A stretch of 64,000 nt of DNA, from assembly GCA_964552655.1 (NCBI GenBank), contig CAZKHG010000013.1, positions 8,691-72,690 on the forward strand. Direction: 5' to 3'. The notes beneath the pieces were generated by a model, which did not search any database, had not been told where the DNA came from, and saw only the letters and a list, made by a program, of their open reading frames with translations. Made by a program: the position numbers and the translations under genes. This stretch comes from CAZKHG01 sp964552655 (GTDB lineage Bacteria > Bacteroidota > Bacteroidia > Bacteroidales > Tenuifilaceae). Shown one piece after another: positions 46,385 through 55,453 of the stretch. Each line of letters begins with the position of its first letter. Position 1 is the first letter of the stretch.

Positions 46385-47626
46385 ATGAGAATCCTTATTA
46401 AAAACATAAAAAAATTGGTACAAGTGGAGGATAAACCCAAGCTACGGGTTGCTGGTAAAGAAATGTCTATGTTGGGTACTATTGATAATGGATTCCTGAT
46501 AATAAATAAAGGTATAATCGAAGATTTTGGATCATTAGGTAAACTTCAGGTTAATGATACACAATTCACTAAGGTTATTGATGCTTCCGGGAAAATGGTT
46601 TTCCCATCGTTTTGCGATTCTCATACTCATCTTGTATATGCCGGGAGCAGGGAATTAGAGTATGTTGATAAAATCAGGGGGTTGTCGTATGAGGCAATTG
46701 CCAAAAGGGGAGGGGGAATTCTGAATTCGGCCAAGTTGCTTCATCAAACACCTGAGGATGAATTATATTATCAATCTTTGCAAAGAGTGAATGAGGTAAT
46801 TGAACTGGGAACCGGTGCCGTTGAGATTAAAAGCGGGTACGGTTTATCTACTGAGGATGAGCTGAAAATGCTTCGGGTTATCCGGCGGTTAAAAGAAACA
46901 ACCCCATTGACCATCAAAGCTACTTTTTTAGGTGCTCATGCTGTTCCATCAGAGTATAAAGGCAATCAGAAGGGCTATGTTGATCTGATTATCAACGAGA
47001 TGATCCCGATGGTAGCCTCTGAAGATCTTGCTGACTATATTGACGTTTTTTGTGATAAGGGATTTTTTTCCGTTGAGGATACTGAACGAATCCTGATGGC
47101 TGGAATCAAGTACGGGCTGAGGCCTAAAATCCACGCCAACGAGTTGGATTTTTCAGGTGGGGTTCAGGTGGGTGTTAAGTATAATGCATTATCTGTTGAT
47201 CATCTTGAGTTTACAGGAGATGATGAAATAAAATGTCTGCTTGGTACAGAAACAATGCCAACACTACTGCCGGGAGCCGCATTCTTTTTAGGAATGATTG
47301 ATCCTCCTGTCAGGAAAATGATAGATGCAGGATTACCTGTAGCTTTGGCCACTGATTTTAACCCGGGTTCTTCGCCCTCGGGAGATATGAAATTTATTAT
47401 GTCGTTAGGCTGTATTAAAATGAAGATGCTCCCTGAGGAAACTATTAATGCAACAACTATTAATGGTGCGTATGCCATGGGAATTTCCGAAACTCATGGC
47501 AGTATTGCCAGAGGTAAAGTTGCCAATCTTTTTATCACGAAACTTATTCCTACAGTTGAGTATTTCCCTTATGCCTACACAACAAAACTTATTGATACAA
47601 TAATTCTAAATGGCAATGTTATTTAG
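46385..47626 (+). CDS. hutI: Imidazolonepropionase
   Basis: A 413-residue amidohydrolase-superfamily enzyme opening the ring of imidazolonepropionate to give formiminoglutamate, the third step of histidine breakdown. Metal ligands are in FCDSHTHLVYAGSRELEY; other motifs include GGGILNSAK, VEIKSGYGLSTEDELKMLRV, FLGAHAVP, KIHANELDFSGG and VALATDFNPGSSPSGDMK. Length is typical. It is followed by the DUF4197 gene and ftcD in the same direction; hutU and hutH are not in the window. Confidence 0.97.
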   Translation: MRILIKNIKKLVQVEDKPKLRVAGKEMSMLGTIDNGFLIINKGIIEDFGSLGKLQVNDTQFTKVIDASGKMVFPSFCDSHTHLVYAGSRELEYVDKIRGLSYEAIAKRGGGILNSAKLLHQTPEDELYYQSLQRVNEVIELGTGAVEIKSGYGLSTEDELKMLRVIRRLKETTPLTIKATFLGAHAVPSEYKGNQKGYVDLIINEMIPMVASEDLADYIDVFCDKGFFSVEDTERILMAGIKYGLRPKIHANELDFSGGVQVGVKYNALSVDHLEFTGDDEIKCLLGTETMPTLLPGAAFFLGMIDPPVRKMIDAGLPVALATDFNPGSSPSGDMKFIMSLGCIKMKMLPEETINATTINGAYAMGISETHGSIARGKVANLFITKLIPTVEYFPYAYTTKLIDTIILNGNVI

Positions 47627-47701
47627 TTTTAATCAACTTTCAATAAAAAATATTTCATTTTGATTTTCTATATTGATAAACAACACTTTAATAAAAACAA
47701 T

Positions 47702-48421
47702 ATGAATAAAAGAAACCTGTATTTACCGGTCTTAATATCAATGGTATTAATTTTTGGGGTTAGCGTAACTCCTTTATATTCTAACTCTGATATTCAGAAA
47801 ACTCAGAAGCTGAAAGCAGAAGATGTTGCCAAAGGGTTAATTGAAGCGCTAAAAATAGGAGCAAAAAACTCAGCTGAAAAGGCTTCAAAAGTCGATGGGT
47901 TTTATAAGAACCCTGAAATTTTTATTCCATTCCCTCCCGATGCCATCAAAGTTAAAAAATCATTAGAGAAAGCGGGGCTTTCCAAAAAGGTGACTGAATT
48001 TGAACAATCAATAAACCATGCTGCTGAGGAGGCAAGTAAGAAAGCGCTCCCCATTTTTTTAGAGGCCATTAAAGGGATTTCATTTTCCGATGCCTTTGCA
48101 ATTCTCCGTGGATCCGACAATGCAGCAACCACATATCTAAAGGACAAAACTGCAGATCAACTTAGAGTTGCATTCAAACCGGTGGTAAAAGAGGCTATTG
48201 CCAAAGTTCAGGTAACCAAGTACTGGGAGGAAATGGCTAAAGCCTATAATAAGATAAATGTTTTATCAGGTGGGAAACCTGTAAAACCAGACCTGGAAGG
48301 CTATATAACAGATAAAGCAATAGATGGGCTTTTTGTGCTAATTGCAAAGGAAGAGGCCAATATCCGCAAGGATCCGGCAGCAAGGGTTTCAGATATACTC
48401 AAGAATGTTTTTGGGAAATAA
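47702..48421 (+). CDS. DUF4197 family secreted protein
   Basis: A 239-residue protein from ATG 47702 (an upstream TTG frame is not used because the signal peptide begins at this ATG: MNKRNLYLPVLISMVLIFGVS). The mature part is mostly helical and carries the DUF4197 hallmarks: AKGLIEALKIGAKNSAEKAS, NPEIFIPFPPDAIKVKKSL, AFAILRGSDNAATTYLKDKT and the late YITDKAIDGLFVLIAKEEANIR. The family has no known function but is widespread in Gram-negative bacteria. It sits between hutI (75 bp) and ftcD (45 bp), which would link it to the same transcript. It is exported, while its neighbours are cytoplasmic. Confidence 0.9.
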   Translation: MNKRNLYLPVLISMVLIFGVSVTPLYSNSDIQKTQKLKAEDVAKGLIEALKIGAKNSAEKASKVDGFYKNPEIFIPFPPDAIKVKKSLEKAGLSKKVTEFEQSINHAAEEASKKALPIFLEAIKGISFSDAFAILRGSDNAATTYLKDKTADQLRVAFKPVVKEAIAKVQVTKYWEEMAKAYNKINVLSGGKPVKPDLEGYITDKAIDGLFVLIAKEEANIRKDPAARVSDILKNVFGK

Positions 48422-48466
48422 CAGTTATACCTTATATAATATATATAGATTAAAATGGTGATTTGA

Positions 48467-50161
48467 ATGGAGAATAATAAACTTATTGAATGTGTTCCCA
48501 ATTTTAGTGAGGGTCGCGATATGGCAGTTATCAAACAGATAACAGATGTCATTGAATCGGTTCATGGTGTAAGGTTAATAGACGTTGATCCCGGAAAAGC
48601 CACTAACCGAACAGTGGTTACTTTTGTAGGCACCCCCGATGAGGTTTGCGAAGCGGCATTTTTAGCCACAAAAAAAGCAGCCGAGCTGATTGATATGACA
48701 CGGCATACCGGAGCCCATCCACGTTTTGGAGCAACTGATGTTTGCCCACTTGTGCCAGTAGCAAATATTACCATGGATGAAGTGGTGGTTTATGCCAGAA
48801 AATTAGCAGAACGAATCGGGGATGAATTGCAGATTCCGGTTTATTGTTATGAGTTTGCTGCATCCGATGAAAAACGCAGAAACCTTGCCAATTGTCGGTC
48901 GGGCGAGTACGAAGGGCTTGCAAAGAAATTACAGGATCCGGATTGGAAACCCGATTTTGGTACCGCCAGATTTGTCCCGAAAACAGGCGCCATAGCAGTG
49001 GGCGCGAGGAATTTTCTGGTTGCCTATAATGTAAACCTTAATACAACTTCCACCCGTAGGGCTAATGCAGTTGCCTTTGATATCCGTGAAAAAGGAAGAC
49101 CCAAGAGGGTTGGCAACCCGGTAACCGGAAAAATTGAACTTGATGAGAAAGGCAATGAGATTTGGATTCCAGGCTCATTAAAAGCATGTAAGGCAATAGG
49201 ATGGTTTATTGAGGAGTATGGGATAGCTCAAATTTCGATAAATCTTACAGATATTACAGTTACTCCAATGCATATAGCCTTTGAGGAAGCGTCTAAAAAG
49301 GCCAGTGAGAGGGGAATGCGGGTTACCGGTTCCGAACTTGTGGGAGTCGTTCCATTAAGTGCTATGCTCGATGCCGGTAAATATTTTCTTAGAAAACAGG
49401 AGCGATCTGTTGGAATATCAGATAAAGAGATTATCAAAATTGCAATCAAATCTTTAGGCCTTGATGAGCTGTCACCTTTCGATCCTGAAAAGAAAATTAT
49501 AGAATATATCCTACAGGATAAGAGTAAAAAGAAACTGGTTGATTTATCAGTCAGGGATTTTGCAATTGAAACTGCATCAGAATCACCTGCCCCCGGAGGT
49601 GGCTCTATATCAGCGAGTATGGGAGCATTTGGCGCAGCCCTGGCCACAATGGTGGCCAACCTCTCAGCTCACAAACCCGGATGGGACGATCGCTGGGAGG
49701 AATTTTCAGCCTGGGCAGAGAAAGGTAAAAACTACATGGATCAGCTGGTTAAACTGGTGGACGAGGATACCATTGCTTTTAACAGAATTATGGATGCATT
49801 TGGTTTACCAAAGAGCACTGAAGAGGAGAAAATTCAAAGAAAAAAAGCAATTCAGGAAGCAACGCTTTATGCCATTGAAGTACCTTTTCAGGTAATGCAG
49901 TTATGCTATCAATCCATGGACGTTATTAAAGCAATGGCTGAGATGGGCAACCCCAATTCAGTAACGGATGCCGGGGTTGGCGCTCTAGCTGCACGATCAG
50001 GGGTGATGGGAGCTTACCTTAATGTTAAAATTAATTCAGCCGGTTTAGAAAACAGGTCAATTGCCGAAACATATATTACAAATAGTAAGGAAATTCTTTC
50101 GAAAACGATTGAAATGGAAGAATTAATATTAAAAATTGTTGAAGAAAAAATTTCAAGGTAG
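48467..50161 (+). CDS. ftcD: Bifunctional glutamate formimidoyltransferase / formimidoyltetrahydrofolate cyclodeaminase
   Basis: A 564-residue two-domain enzyme. The N-terminal formiminotransferase (1-330) shows IECVPNFSEGRD, HTGAHPRFGATDVCPLVP and SINLTDITVTPMH. The C-terminal cyclodeaminase (about 360-564) shows ESPAPGGGSISASMGAFG, VDEDTIAFNRIMDAF and SVTDAGVGALAARSGVMGAY. It moves the formimino group from formiminoglutamate to tetrahydrofolate, then releases ammonia to make 5,10-methenyl-THF. HutI makes its substrate, so the two genes form the lower histidine-degradation branch. A strong hairpin terminator follows. Confidence 0.97.
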   Translation: MENNKLIECVPNFSEGRDMAVIKQITDVIESVHGVRLIDVDPGKATNRTVVTFVGTPDEVCEAAFLATKKAAELIDMTRHTGAHPRFGATDVCPLVPVANITMDEVVVYARKLAERIGDELQIPVYCYEFAASDEKRRNLANCRSGEYEGLAKKLQDPDWKPDFGTARFVPKTGAIAVGARNFLVAYNVNLNTTSTRRANAVAFDIREKGRPKRVGNPVTGKIELDEKGNEIWIPGSLKACKAIGWFIEEYGIAQISINLTDITVTPMHIAFEEASKKASERGMRVTGSELVGVVPLSAMLDAGKYFLRKQERSVGISDKEIIKIAIKSLGLDELSPFDPEKKIIEYILQDKSKKKLVDLSVRDFAIETASESPAPGGGSISASMGAFGAALATMVANLSAHKPGWDDRWEEFSAWAEKGKNYMDQLVKLVDEDTIAFNRIMDAFGLPKSTEEEKIQRKKAIQEATLYAIEVPFQVMQLCYQSMDVIKAMAEMGNPNSVTDAGVGALAARSGVMGAYLNVKINSAGLENRSIAETYITNSKEILSKTIEMEELILKIVEEKISR

Positions 50162-50195
50162 GTTATTATATTAAAAACATAATATTAATATGAAA

Positions 50196-50231
50196 GGGGT
50201 GGTTTGAAAGTCAGACCACCCCTCAATTTTT
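50196..50231 (+). terminator. Intrinsic terminator of the hutI-ftcD transcript
   Basis: GGGGTGGT (50196-50203) pairs with ACCACCCC (50215-50222) around an 11-base loop, followed by TCA and seven T. It lies 34 bp past the ftcD stop. Confidence 0.88.
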
Positions 50232-50329
50232 TTAAAAAATAACAAAGTTATAATTTTGAAAACATTATCAAAATAACTCAAAAGAAATTTATAAACCCTG
50301 CCAAATAACATATTTAGAATGTTAAATCG

Positions 50330-50361
50330 TTTGCATTTGGAAAATTTATTATTTATTTTAG
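50330..50361 (+). promoter_or_regulatory. Candidate promoter of the first SusCD pair
   Basis: TTTG (50330-50333) and TATTTTAG (50354-50361) are spaced by 20 bases, fitting the Bacteroidota -33/-7 layout with one mismatch in the -7 box. The SusC ATG lies 50 bases further on. Confidence 0.45.
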
Positions 50362-50411
50362 CCGTGTTGAAAAAAAATTTAACCTCTATTAGTAAACCTA
50401 AAACTTGTTCT

Positions 50412-53400
50412 ATGAAAAAACTATGCATTTTTCTTGCATGTTTTGTGCTGATGGGCTTTAACTTGGTCCAAGCACAAACAGTGCGGATTACCGGAACTGT
50501 TACAAGTTCTGAGGATGGAATGCCAATTCCAGGTGTATCGGTAGTTGTAAAGGGTACTACCACAGGTGGTATCACAAACATTGATGGGAAATATGAACTC
50601 AATGCACCTACCAATGCACAAACCTTAATGTTCAGCTTCGTGGGGATGAAAACCCAGGAGGTTGCCATAAACGGTCGAACCGTTATCGATGTTGTTTTGC
50701 TATCTGAAACCAAAGAGATTGAAGAGGTTGTAGTAACAGCATTGGGTGTTACTAGACAAAAGAAAGCTCTTGGCTATGCAGTACAAGACGTTAAAGGTGA
50801 TGAACTTGCAAAAGTTCGTACTCAAAACGTTGTAAGTTCACTTTCTGGACGTGTTGCCGGGGTTCAGATTACTACTGCAACTGGTCAGATGGGTGGTGGT
50901 GCCAAGATCAACGTTCGTGGAAACACTTCTCTTACAGGTAGTAACCAACCATTGTTTGTTGTGGATGGAGTTCCTTTGGATAACTCAGACTTTTCCTACG
51001 GCGCAACCGGTGGCGGTGGTTACGACTATGGTAACCTTGCATCCGATATCAACCCAGATGACATTGAGTCTGTATCAGTACTAAAAGGTGCAAGTGCAAC
51101 TGCACTTTACGGTTCAAGAGCTGCTAACGGTGTTGTAATGATTACCACCAAAAAGGGAAAGCAAACAGCTGGTAAATCTGTTGGTGTTGCTGTTAACTCA
51201 AGTGTTACCATGGAGCAGGCTAAGTACTACCCAAAATACCAGAAGTTATACGGGGGTGGCTATGGCGATTTCTTCGATTTTACCCTCAACGGACATACCT
51301 ACCTCTATCCTGACTATGCAACCGATGAGAGCTGGGGCCCAAAGTACGATCCAAATACTAAAGTTTTATTTTGGAATGCCTACGATGCATGGGATACAGA
51401 GAACTACCTTGTAGAAAAACCTTGGGTTTACCCAAAACACGACTATACTTACTTCTTTGAAACCGGGGTTAACTACCAGAACAATATTGCTATCAATGCT
51501 AGCAATGAGAATAGTGCTCTCCGTTTATCATATACCAATATGGATGTTAAGGGTATTTACCCAAAAAGTACCATGAAGAGAAATACCATTAACCTAAGCG
51601 GTAGCTCAAAGATCAGCAAATACCTTGATGCGTGGATTAACACTAACTATGTACAAAACTCTGCAGTAGGTCGTCCAGAGACAGGTTATGGCGATCGTAA
51701 CCCAGTACAAAAGATGTGGCAGTGGATCCATACAAGTGTTGATTACAAGGAATTATCAAAGTATAAAAACCCTGATGGCACTCAACGAACCTGGAACAGA
51801 AGCGATTGGAATGATCCAACACCTGCTTATACCGATAATGCATACTGGACTCGTTATGAAAACTACCAGAACGACCAGCGTGACCGTGTTTATGGGAACT
51901 ACGGGGTAAATGTGAATTTTGCACCATGGTTGAAACTCACTGGAAGAATGGGTGCTGACTTCTACAGGATGTTTGCAGAAGAACGGAGTGCAATCGGTTC
52001 ACAAGCTCAATCTGAATACTATCAAAATGTTAACTCCAACTTAGAGGTTAACTCAGAGTTCTTCTTTACAATCAACAAACGTTTTGCAGAAGATAAAGTA
52101 GGATTAACAGCTCTGCTTGGCGGTAACCGCTCCGATAGAAAATACTGGAGAAATGGCGGTATTACTGTTGGCGGCTTAATTGCCCCAAAACTTTATAACC
52201 TTTCCAACTCATTAAACAAAGCTACTGTCCTTGATTATTATTCATGGAAACGGGTCAATAGTTTATATGCCAATGCCAGTTTGGATTTTAACCGTATGCT
52301 ATTCTTAGAATTAACATTCCGTAACGATTGGTCTTCTACACTACCAAGTAATAATCGTTCTTACCCCTACCCATCCGCTACTTTAAGCTTCATTTTAACG
52401 GAGCTTGAAGGGCTTAAGAGCCAGGATATTTTGTCATTTGCAAAGGTTCGCGGCGGTGCTGCTAAAGTTGGTAACGATACAAGTCCTTATTCATTACTTG
52501 ATTACTTATCCATTAACTCTACATTTATGGATTCTGAGCTGGAGCAAAATCCCAGGATGGGTTTTTCAAGTAGGTTGAATAATAGCAAGCTAAAACCCGA
52601 AACAACTACCTCCTGGGAGGTTGGTGCCGAGTTGAAGTTCTTCAAAAACAGAATCGGATTAGACCTGTCTTACTTCTACAAGGCTACTACCGATCAGATC
52701 GTTCCAGTTAGAGTTTCAGGGGCAACTGGATTCGATACACAGGTTATCAATGCTGGTAAGATGACAAACAGAGGGCTTGAACTTGCTTTGAGTGCAACCC
52801 CTGTTGCTACTAAGGGCTTTACCTGGGATATTTTATTAAATATTGCAACCCTGCAAAATAAAGTTGATGAGTTAGCTCAAGGTCTTGACTATCTAACACT
52901 GGGTAGTGGACCTTTCAAAGTTCAATCCGGTGCATTTGTAGGGAAAACTTACCCAATTATTTATGGGACGGATTATGTGGTTGATGCTGATGGCAATAAA
53001 GTGGTTGGACCAAGTGGGAACTGGTTACCATCTGAGATTAAACCCTTAGCAAACGTAACTCCCAATTTTACTGCAGGTTTAACCAACACCTTCACCTATA
53101 AGGGTTTTGAGTTCAGCTTTTTGATTGATATGCAACGCGGTGGTAACATGTACTGGTTATCATACATGTGGGGAATGTACTCAGGAATCCTAGAAGAATC
53201 TGCTAAAACAAACGAGCTAGGGAACAACATCCGTGATGACATTGCCGATGGTGGTGGAGTTCTTCTAGACGGTGTTTACGGTTCTTACAACGCTGTTACA
53301 AAAACCATTACCTATCTCAACGCTGACGGTACAGTTAGTGCTACTCCAGTAAAGAATACCACAAGACTGGATGGTCAGGCATGGGCAGAACACCATTATG

Positions 53401-53669
53401 ATGGACCAGACAGACAAAGCATTTTCAAAACAGATTTTATTAAGCTGCGTGAAATCAGATTAGGATATAATGTTCCTACAAAATTCACTGGTCCTGTAAG
53501 CGGTGTTAAGGTTTCTGCCTTTGCACGTAACATTGCAATATTTGGTGCCGACAATCAGCATTTTGATCCAGAGTACCTGCAAATGGCCGGTAGCAATGCA
53601 CAAGGTATAGAGGGTGGATACCTGCCAAGCACAATTACCTTCGGCTTTGGTCTTAACTTTAACTTTTAA
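50412..53669 (+). CDS. SusC/RagA-family TonB-linked outer-membrane protein (pair 1)
   Basis: A 1085-residue importer from ATG 50412; the frame opens upstream at 50319, but the signal peptide MKKLCIFLACFVLMGFNLVQA begins at this ATG. Next come a carboxypeptidase-regulatory-like domain (VRITGTVTSSEDGMPIPGV, about 24-100), the EEVVVTALG TonB-box-like motif, a plug domain (VVSSLSGRVAGVQI, VRGNTSLTGSNQPLFVVDGVP, VLKGASATALYGSRAANGV) and a 22-strand barrel ending ITFGFGLNFNF. SusC proteins import oligosaccharides or peptides with a SusD lid; here the SusD follows by 14 bp. No CAZymes or sugar regulator flank it, so the substrate is unknown. Confidence 0.95.
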   Translation: MKKLCIFLACFVLMGFNLVQAQTVRITGTVTSSEDGMPIPGVSVVVKGTTTGGITNIDGKYELNAPTNAQTLMFSFVGMKTQEVAINGRTVIDVVLLSETKEIEEVVVTALGVTRQKKALGYAVQDVKGDELAKVRTQNVVSSLSGRVAGVQITTATGQMGGGAKINVRGNTSLTGSNQPLFVVDGVPLDNSDFSYGATGGGGYDYGNLASDINPDDIESVSVLKGASATALYGSRAANGVVMITTKKGKQTAGKSVGVAVNSSVTMEQAKYYPKYQKLYGGGYGDFFDFTLNGHTYLYPDYATDESWGPKYDPNTKVLFWNAYDAWDTENYLVEKPWVYPKHDYTYFFETGVNYQNNIAINASNENSALRLSYTNMDVKGIYPKSTMKRNTINLSGSSKISKYLDAWINTNYVQNSAVGRPETGYGDRNPVQKMWQWIHTSVDYKELSKYKNPDGTQRTWNRSDWNDPTPAYTDNAYWTRYENYQNDQRDRVYGNYGVNVNFAPWLKLTGRMGADFYRMFAEERSAIGSQAQSEYYQNVNSNLEVNSEFFFTINKRFAEDKVGLTALLGGNRSDRKYWRNGGITVGGLIAPKLYNLSNSLNKATVLDYYSWKRVNSLYANASLDFNRMLFLELTFRNDWSSTLPSNNRSYPYPSATLSFILTELEGLKSQDILSFAKVRGGAAKVGNDTSPYSLLDYLSINSTFMDSELEQNPRMGFSSRLNNSKLKPETTTSWEVGAELKFFKNRIGLDLSYFYKATTDQIVPVRVSGATGFDTQVINAGKMTNRGLELALSATPVATKGFTWDILLNIATLQNKVDELAQGLDYLTLGSGPFKVQSGAFVGKTYPIIYGTDYVVDADGNKVVGPSGNWLPSEIKPLANVTPNFTAGLTNTFTYKGFEFSFLIDMQRGGNMYWLSYMWGMYSGILEESAKTNELGNNIRDDIADGGGVLLDGVYGSYNAVTKTITYLNADGTVSATPVKNTTRLDGQAWAEHHYDGPDRQSIFKTDFIKLREIRLGYNVPTKFTGPVSGVKVSAFARNIAIFGADNQHFDPEYLQMAGSNAQGIEGGYLPSTITFGFGLNFNF

Positions 53670-53683
53670 TTTGAGGAAAAATT

Positions 53684-55276
53684 ATGAATACTTTAAGAAA
53701 ATATAGTCTTATTCTCACAGCCCTAGGCCTGATGTTGCTTACAGGTTGTGAAAAGGATTTTGATAAAATCAATACAAATCCGAACCAAACCCTTGATGCT
53801 GCTACACCTGCATTACTTGCTCAGGCTATTCGTGATTTAGGGTATAACGATTTTACCACATTCAACCTTGGACGCCAGTCTTCTGTAGCTGCTCAGCATT
53901 TTGCTCAACGAAACTACACTTCCGAAGACAGGTACTCATTCCGTTCTGGTACTACTGATGCGTTCTTTAGAAATAATTACATTTATATGCAGAACCTTCA
54001 GAAAATTATAGACCTGAATACTGATCCGGCTACAAAAGATAAATATGCAGCGCTTTATGGGGATAATGGTATGCAGATTGCATGTGCTGAAATATTAAAA
54101 TGCTGGGTTTTCCAACTCTTAACAGACTATTTTGGCGATATTCCTTACACTCAAGCTTTAAATATTAAGGAACATCCTCAACCCGTTTATAATACCCAGA
54201 AAGAGGTTTATGATGGCATGATCGCAAAATTAAACGCAGCGCAGAATGCATTAATTGCCTCTACCACAGGTGGTTTTACGAGTGGTGATCTTTTTTACAA
54301 TGGGGACCTTGACCAGTGGATTAAGTTGGCTAATTCCCTTCGTTTACGTATAGCCCTTAGAGCATCAAATGCCGATCCAGCTTATCTGGCTGAAGCCAAT
54401 GACGCAATTGCTGATGGTGTCTTTGATAGCAATGCAGATAATGCAGTTTGCCCATTCAGTACTACAGGTGCACCCAACGAGGCTCCTTGGTATAATGGTT
54501 TCTATGTTAGTGGACGTAACGATCTTTCCTTTACAAGAAGATTTATGGAACTAATTAAAGGGAATAACGATGGTATTAATGATGCCGCTCACCCAGGTTA
54601 CTTTACTAACCCATTCCCAGGCTTAAGGGATCCTAGATATACTGTGTTTACATCCTATACTACAAATAGAAATGGTGTGCCATATGGAATGACCGATGGT
54701 GTTACTCAGGCCTGGTGGAGTCAAAACTCAGGTACAAGGGTTAGTTTATATGCAAGAAACCCTCTTATACTGCAACCCAATTTCCCATCTACTTTTCTTG
54801 ATTATCCAACCGTATGTTTCATGAGGTGCGAGGTAGAAGGATGGGATGCCGCTTGGTTCCAGGAAGGTATTGAAGCTTCTATTGAACAGTGGGGTGCTGC
54901 CCCAGATCCTGCATATGTTGCTTCAATAGTAGCATTATTCAATGCCGGAACTAATGAGCAAAAGAAAGAGTATTGCATTACCCAAAAGTATATTCACTTA
55001 CTTATGCAATCACATGAGGCCTGGTTTGAGTACAGAAGAACAGGTTACCCAAAATCATTGCTAAAACCCGGCGATTTTATTATCAACTTCTCAGGTGCCG
55101 ACAGATTCTTTGTACCTGTTCCAGGTAGTGAATCAGGTGCTGATGTTGTTGCACGTTTCAAATACCCAAGTTCAGAGTACACATTGAATAAGGTTAATGT
55201 TGAAGCTGCTGTTGCCAGAATGGGAGAAGATTCCCACAGACAAAAAGTATGGTGGGATGGTGGCGGAACCCAATAG
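53684..55276 (+). CDS. SusD/RagB-family lipoprotein, SusD-like_2 type (pair 1)
   Basis: A 530-residue lipoprotein with a canonical lipobox LLTGC (lipidated Cys22 or close). The following EKDFDKINTNPNQ is the hallmark of the SusD-like_2 group. Helical TPR-like core segments include ACAEILKCWVFQLLTDYFGDIPYT and WIKLANSLRLRIALRAS. The C-terminal GEDSHRQKVWWDGGGTQ also belongs to this group. It should bind substrate at the cell surface and cap the SusC partner 14 bp upstream. A terminator follows, so pair 1 is its own unit. Confidence 0.94.
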   Translation: MNTLRKYSLILTALGLMLLTGCEKDFDKINTNPNQTLDAATPALLAQAIRDLGYNDFTTFNLGRQSSVAAQHFAQRNYTSEDRYSFRSGTTDAFFRNNYIYMQNLQKIIDLNTDPATKDKYAALYGDNGMQIACAEILKCWVFQLLTDYFGDIPYTQALNIKEHPQPVYNTQKEVYDGMIAKLNAAQNALIASTTGGFTSGDLFYNGDLDQWIKLANSLRLRIALRASNADPAYLAEANDAIADGVFDSNADNAVCPFSTTGAPNEAPWYNGFYVSGRNDLSFTRRFMELIKGNNDGINDAAHPGYFTNPFPGLRDPRYTVFTSYTTNRNGVPYGMTDGVTQAWWSQNSGTRVSLYARNPLILQPNFPSTFLDYPTVCFMRCEVEGWDAAWFQEGIEASIEQWGAAPDPAYVASIVALFNAGTNEQKKEYCITQKYIHLLMQSHEAWFEYRRTGYPKSLLKPGDFIINFSGADRFFVPVPGSESGADVVARFKYPSSEYTLNKVNVEAAVARMGEDSHRQKVWWDGGGTQ

Positions 55277-55305
55277 TAGTCAATTTTTGAAAATATAATT
55301 AAGTA

Positions 55306-55341
55306 GGGGCTGTCTAAAATAGAAGACGGCCCCTTTTTTTT
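55306..55341 (+). terminator. Intrinsic terminator of SusCD pair 1
   Basis: GGGGCTGTC (55306-55314) pairs with GACGGCCCC (55325-55333), one G-U, around a 10-base loop, followed by eight T. It starts 29 bp past the SusD stop. Confidence 0.92.
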
Positions 55342-55405
55342 ATCAATTCTGGTAAAATGAAAAAAAAGTAATTTACCAAGAGTTTTTCTTTATTTAAAAA
55401 AACGC

Positions 55406-55413
55406 TATATTGG
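55406..55413 (+). promoter_or_regulatory. Possible -7 box of SusCD pair 2
   Basis: TATATTGG is one base off TAnnTTTG, 40 bases before the ATG. The surrounding A-rich stretch and CTATATT core resemble the region before pair 3 (TATATTAG at 60117-60124), suggesting a shared promoter type. Confidence 0.35.
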
Positions 55414-55453
55414 GAACGAAATTTAATTTAAACCTAAACCTAAATTTTAATCT

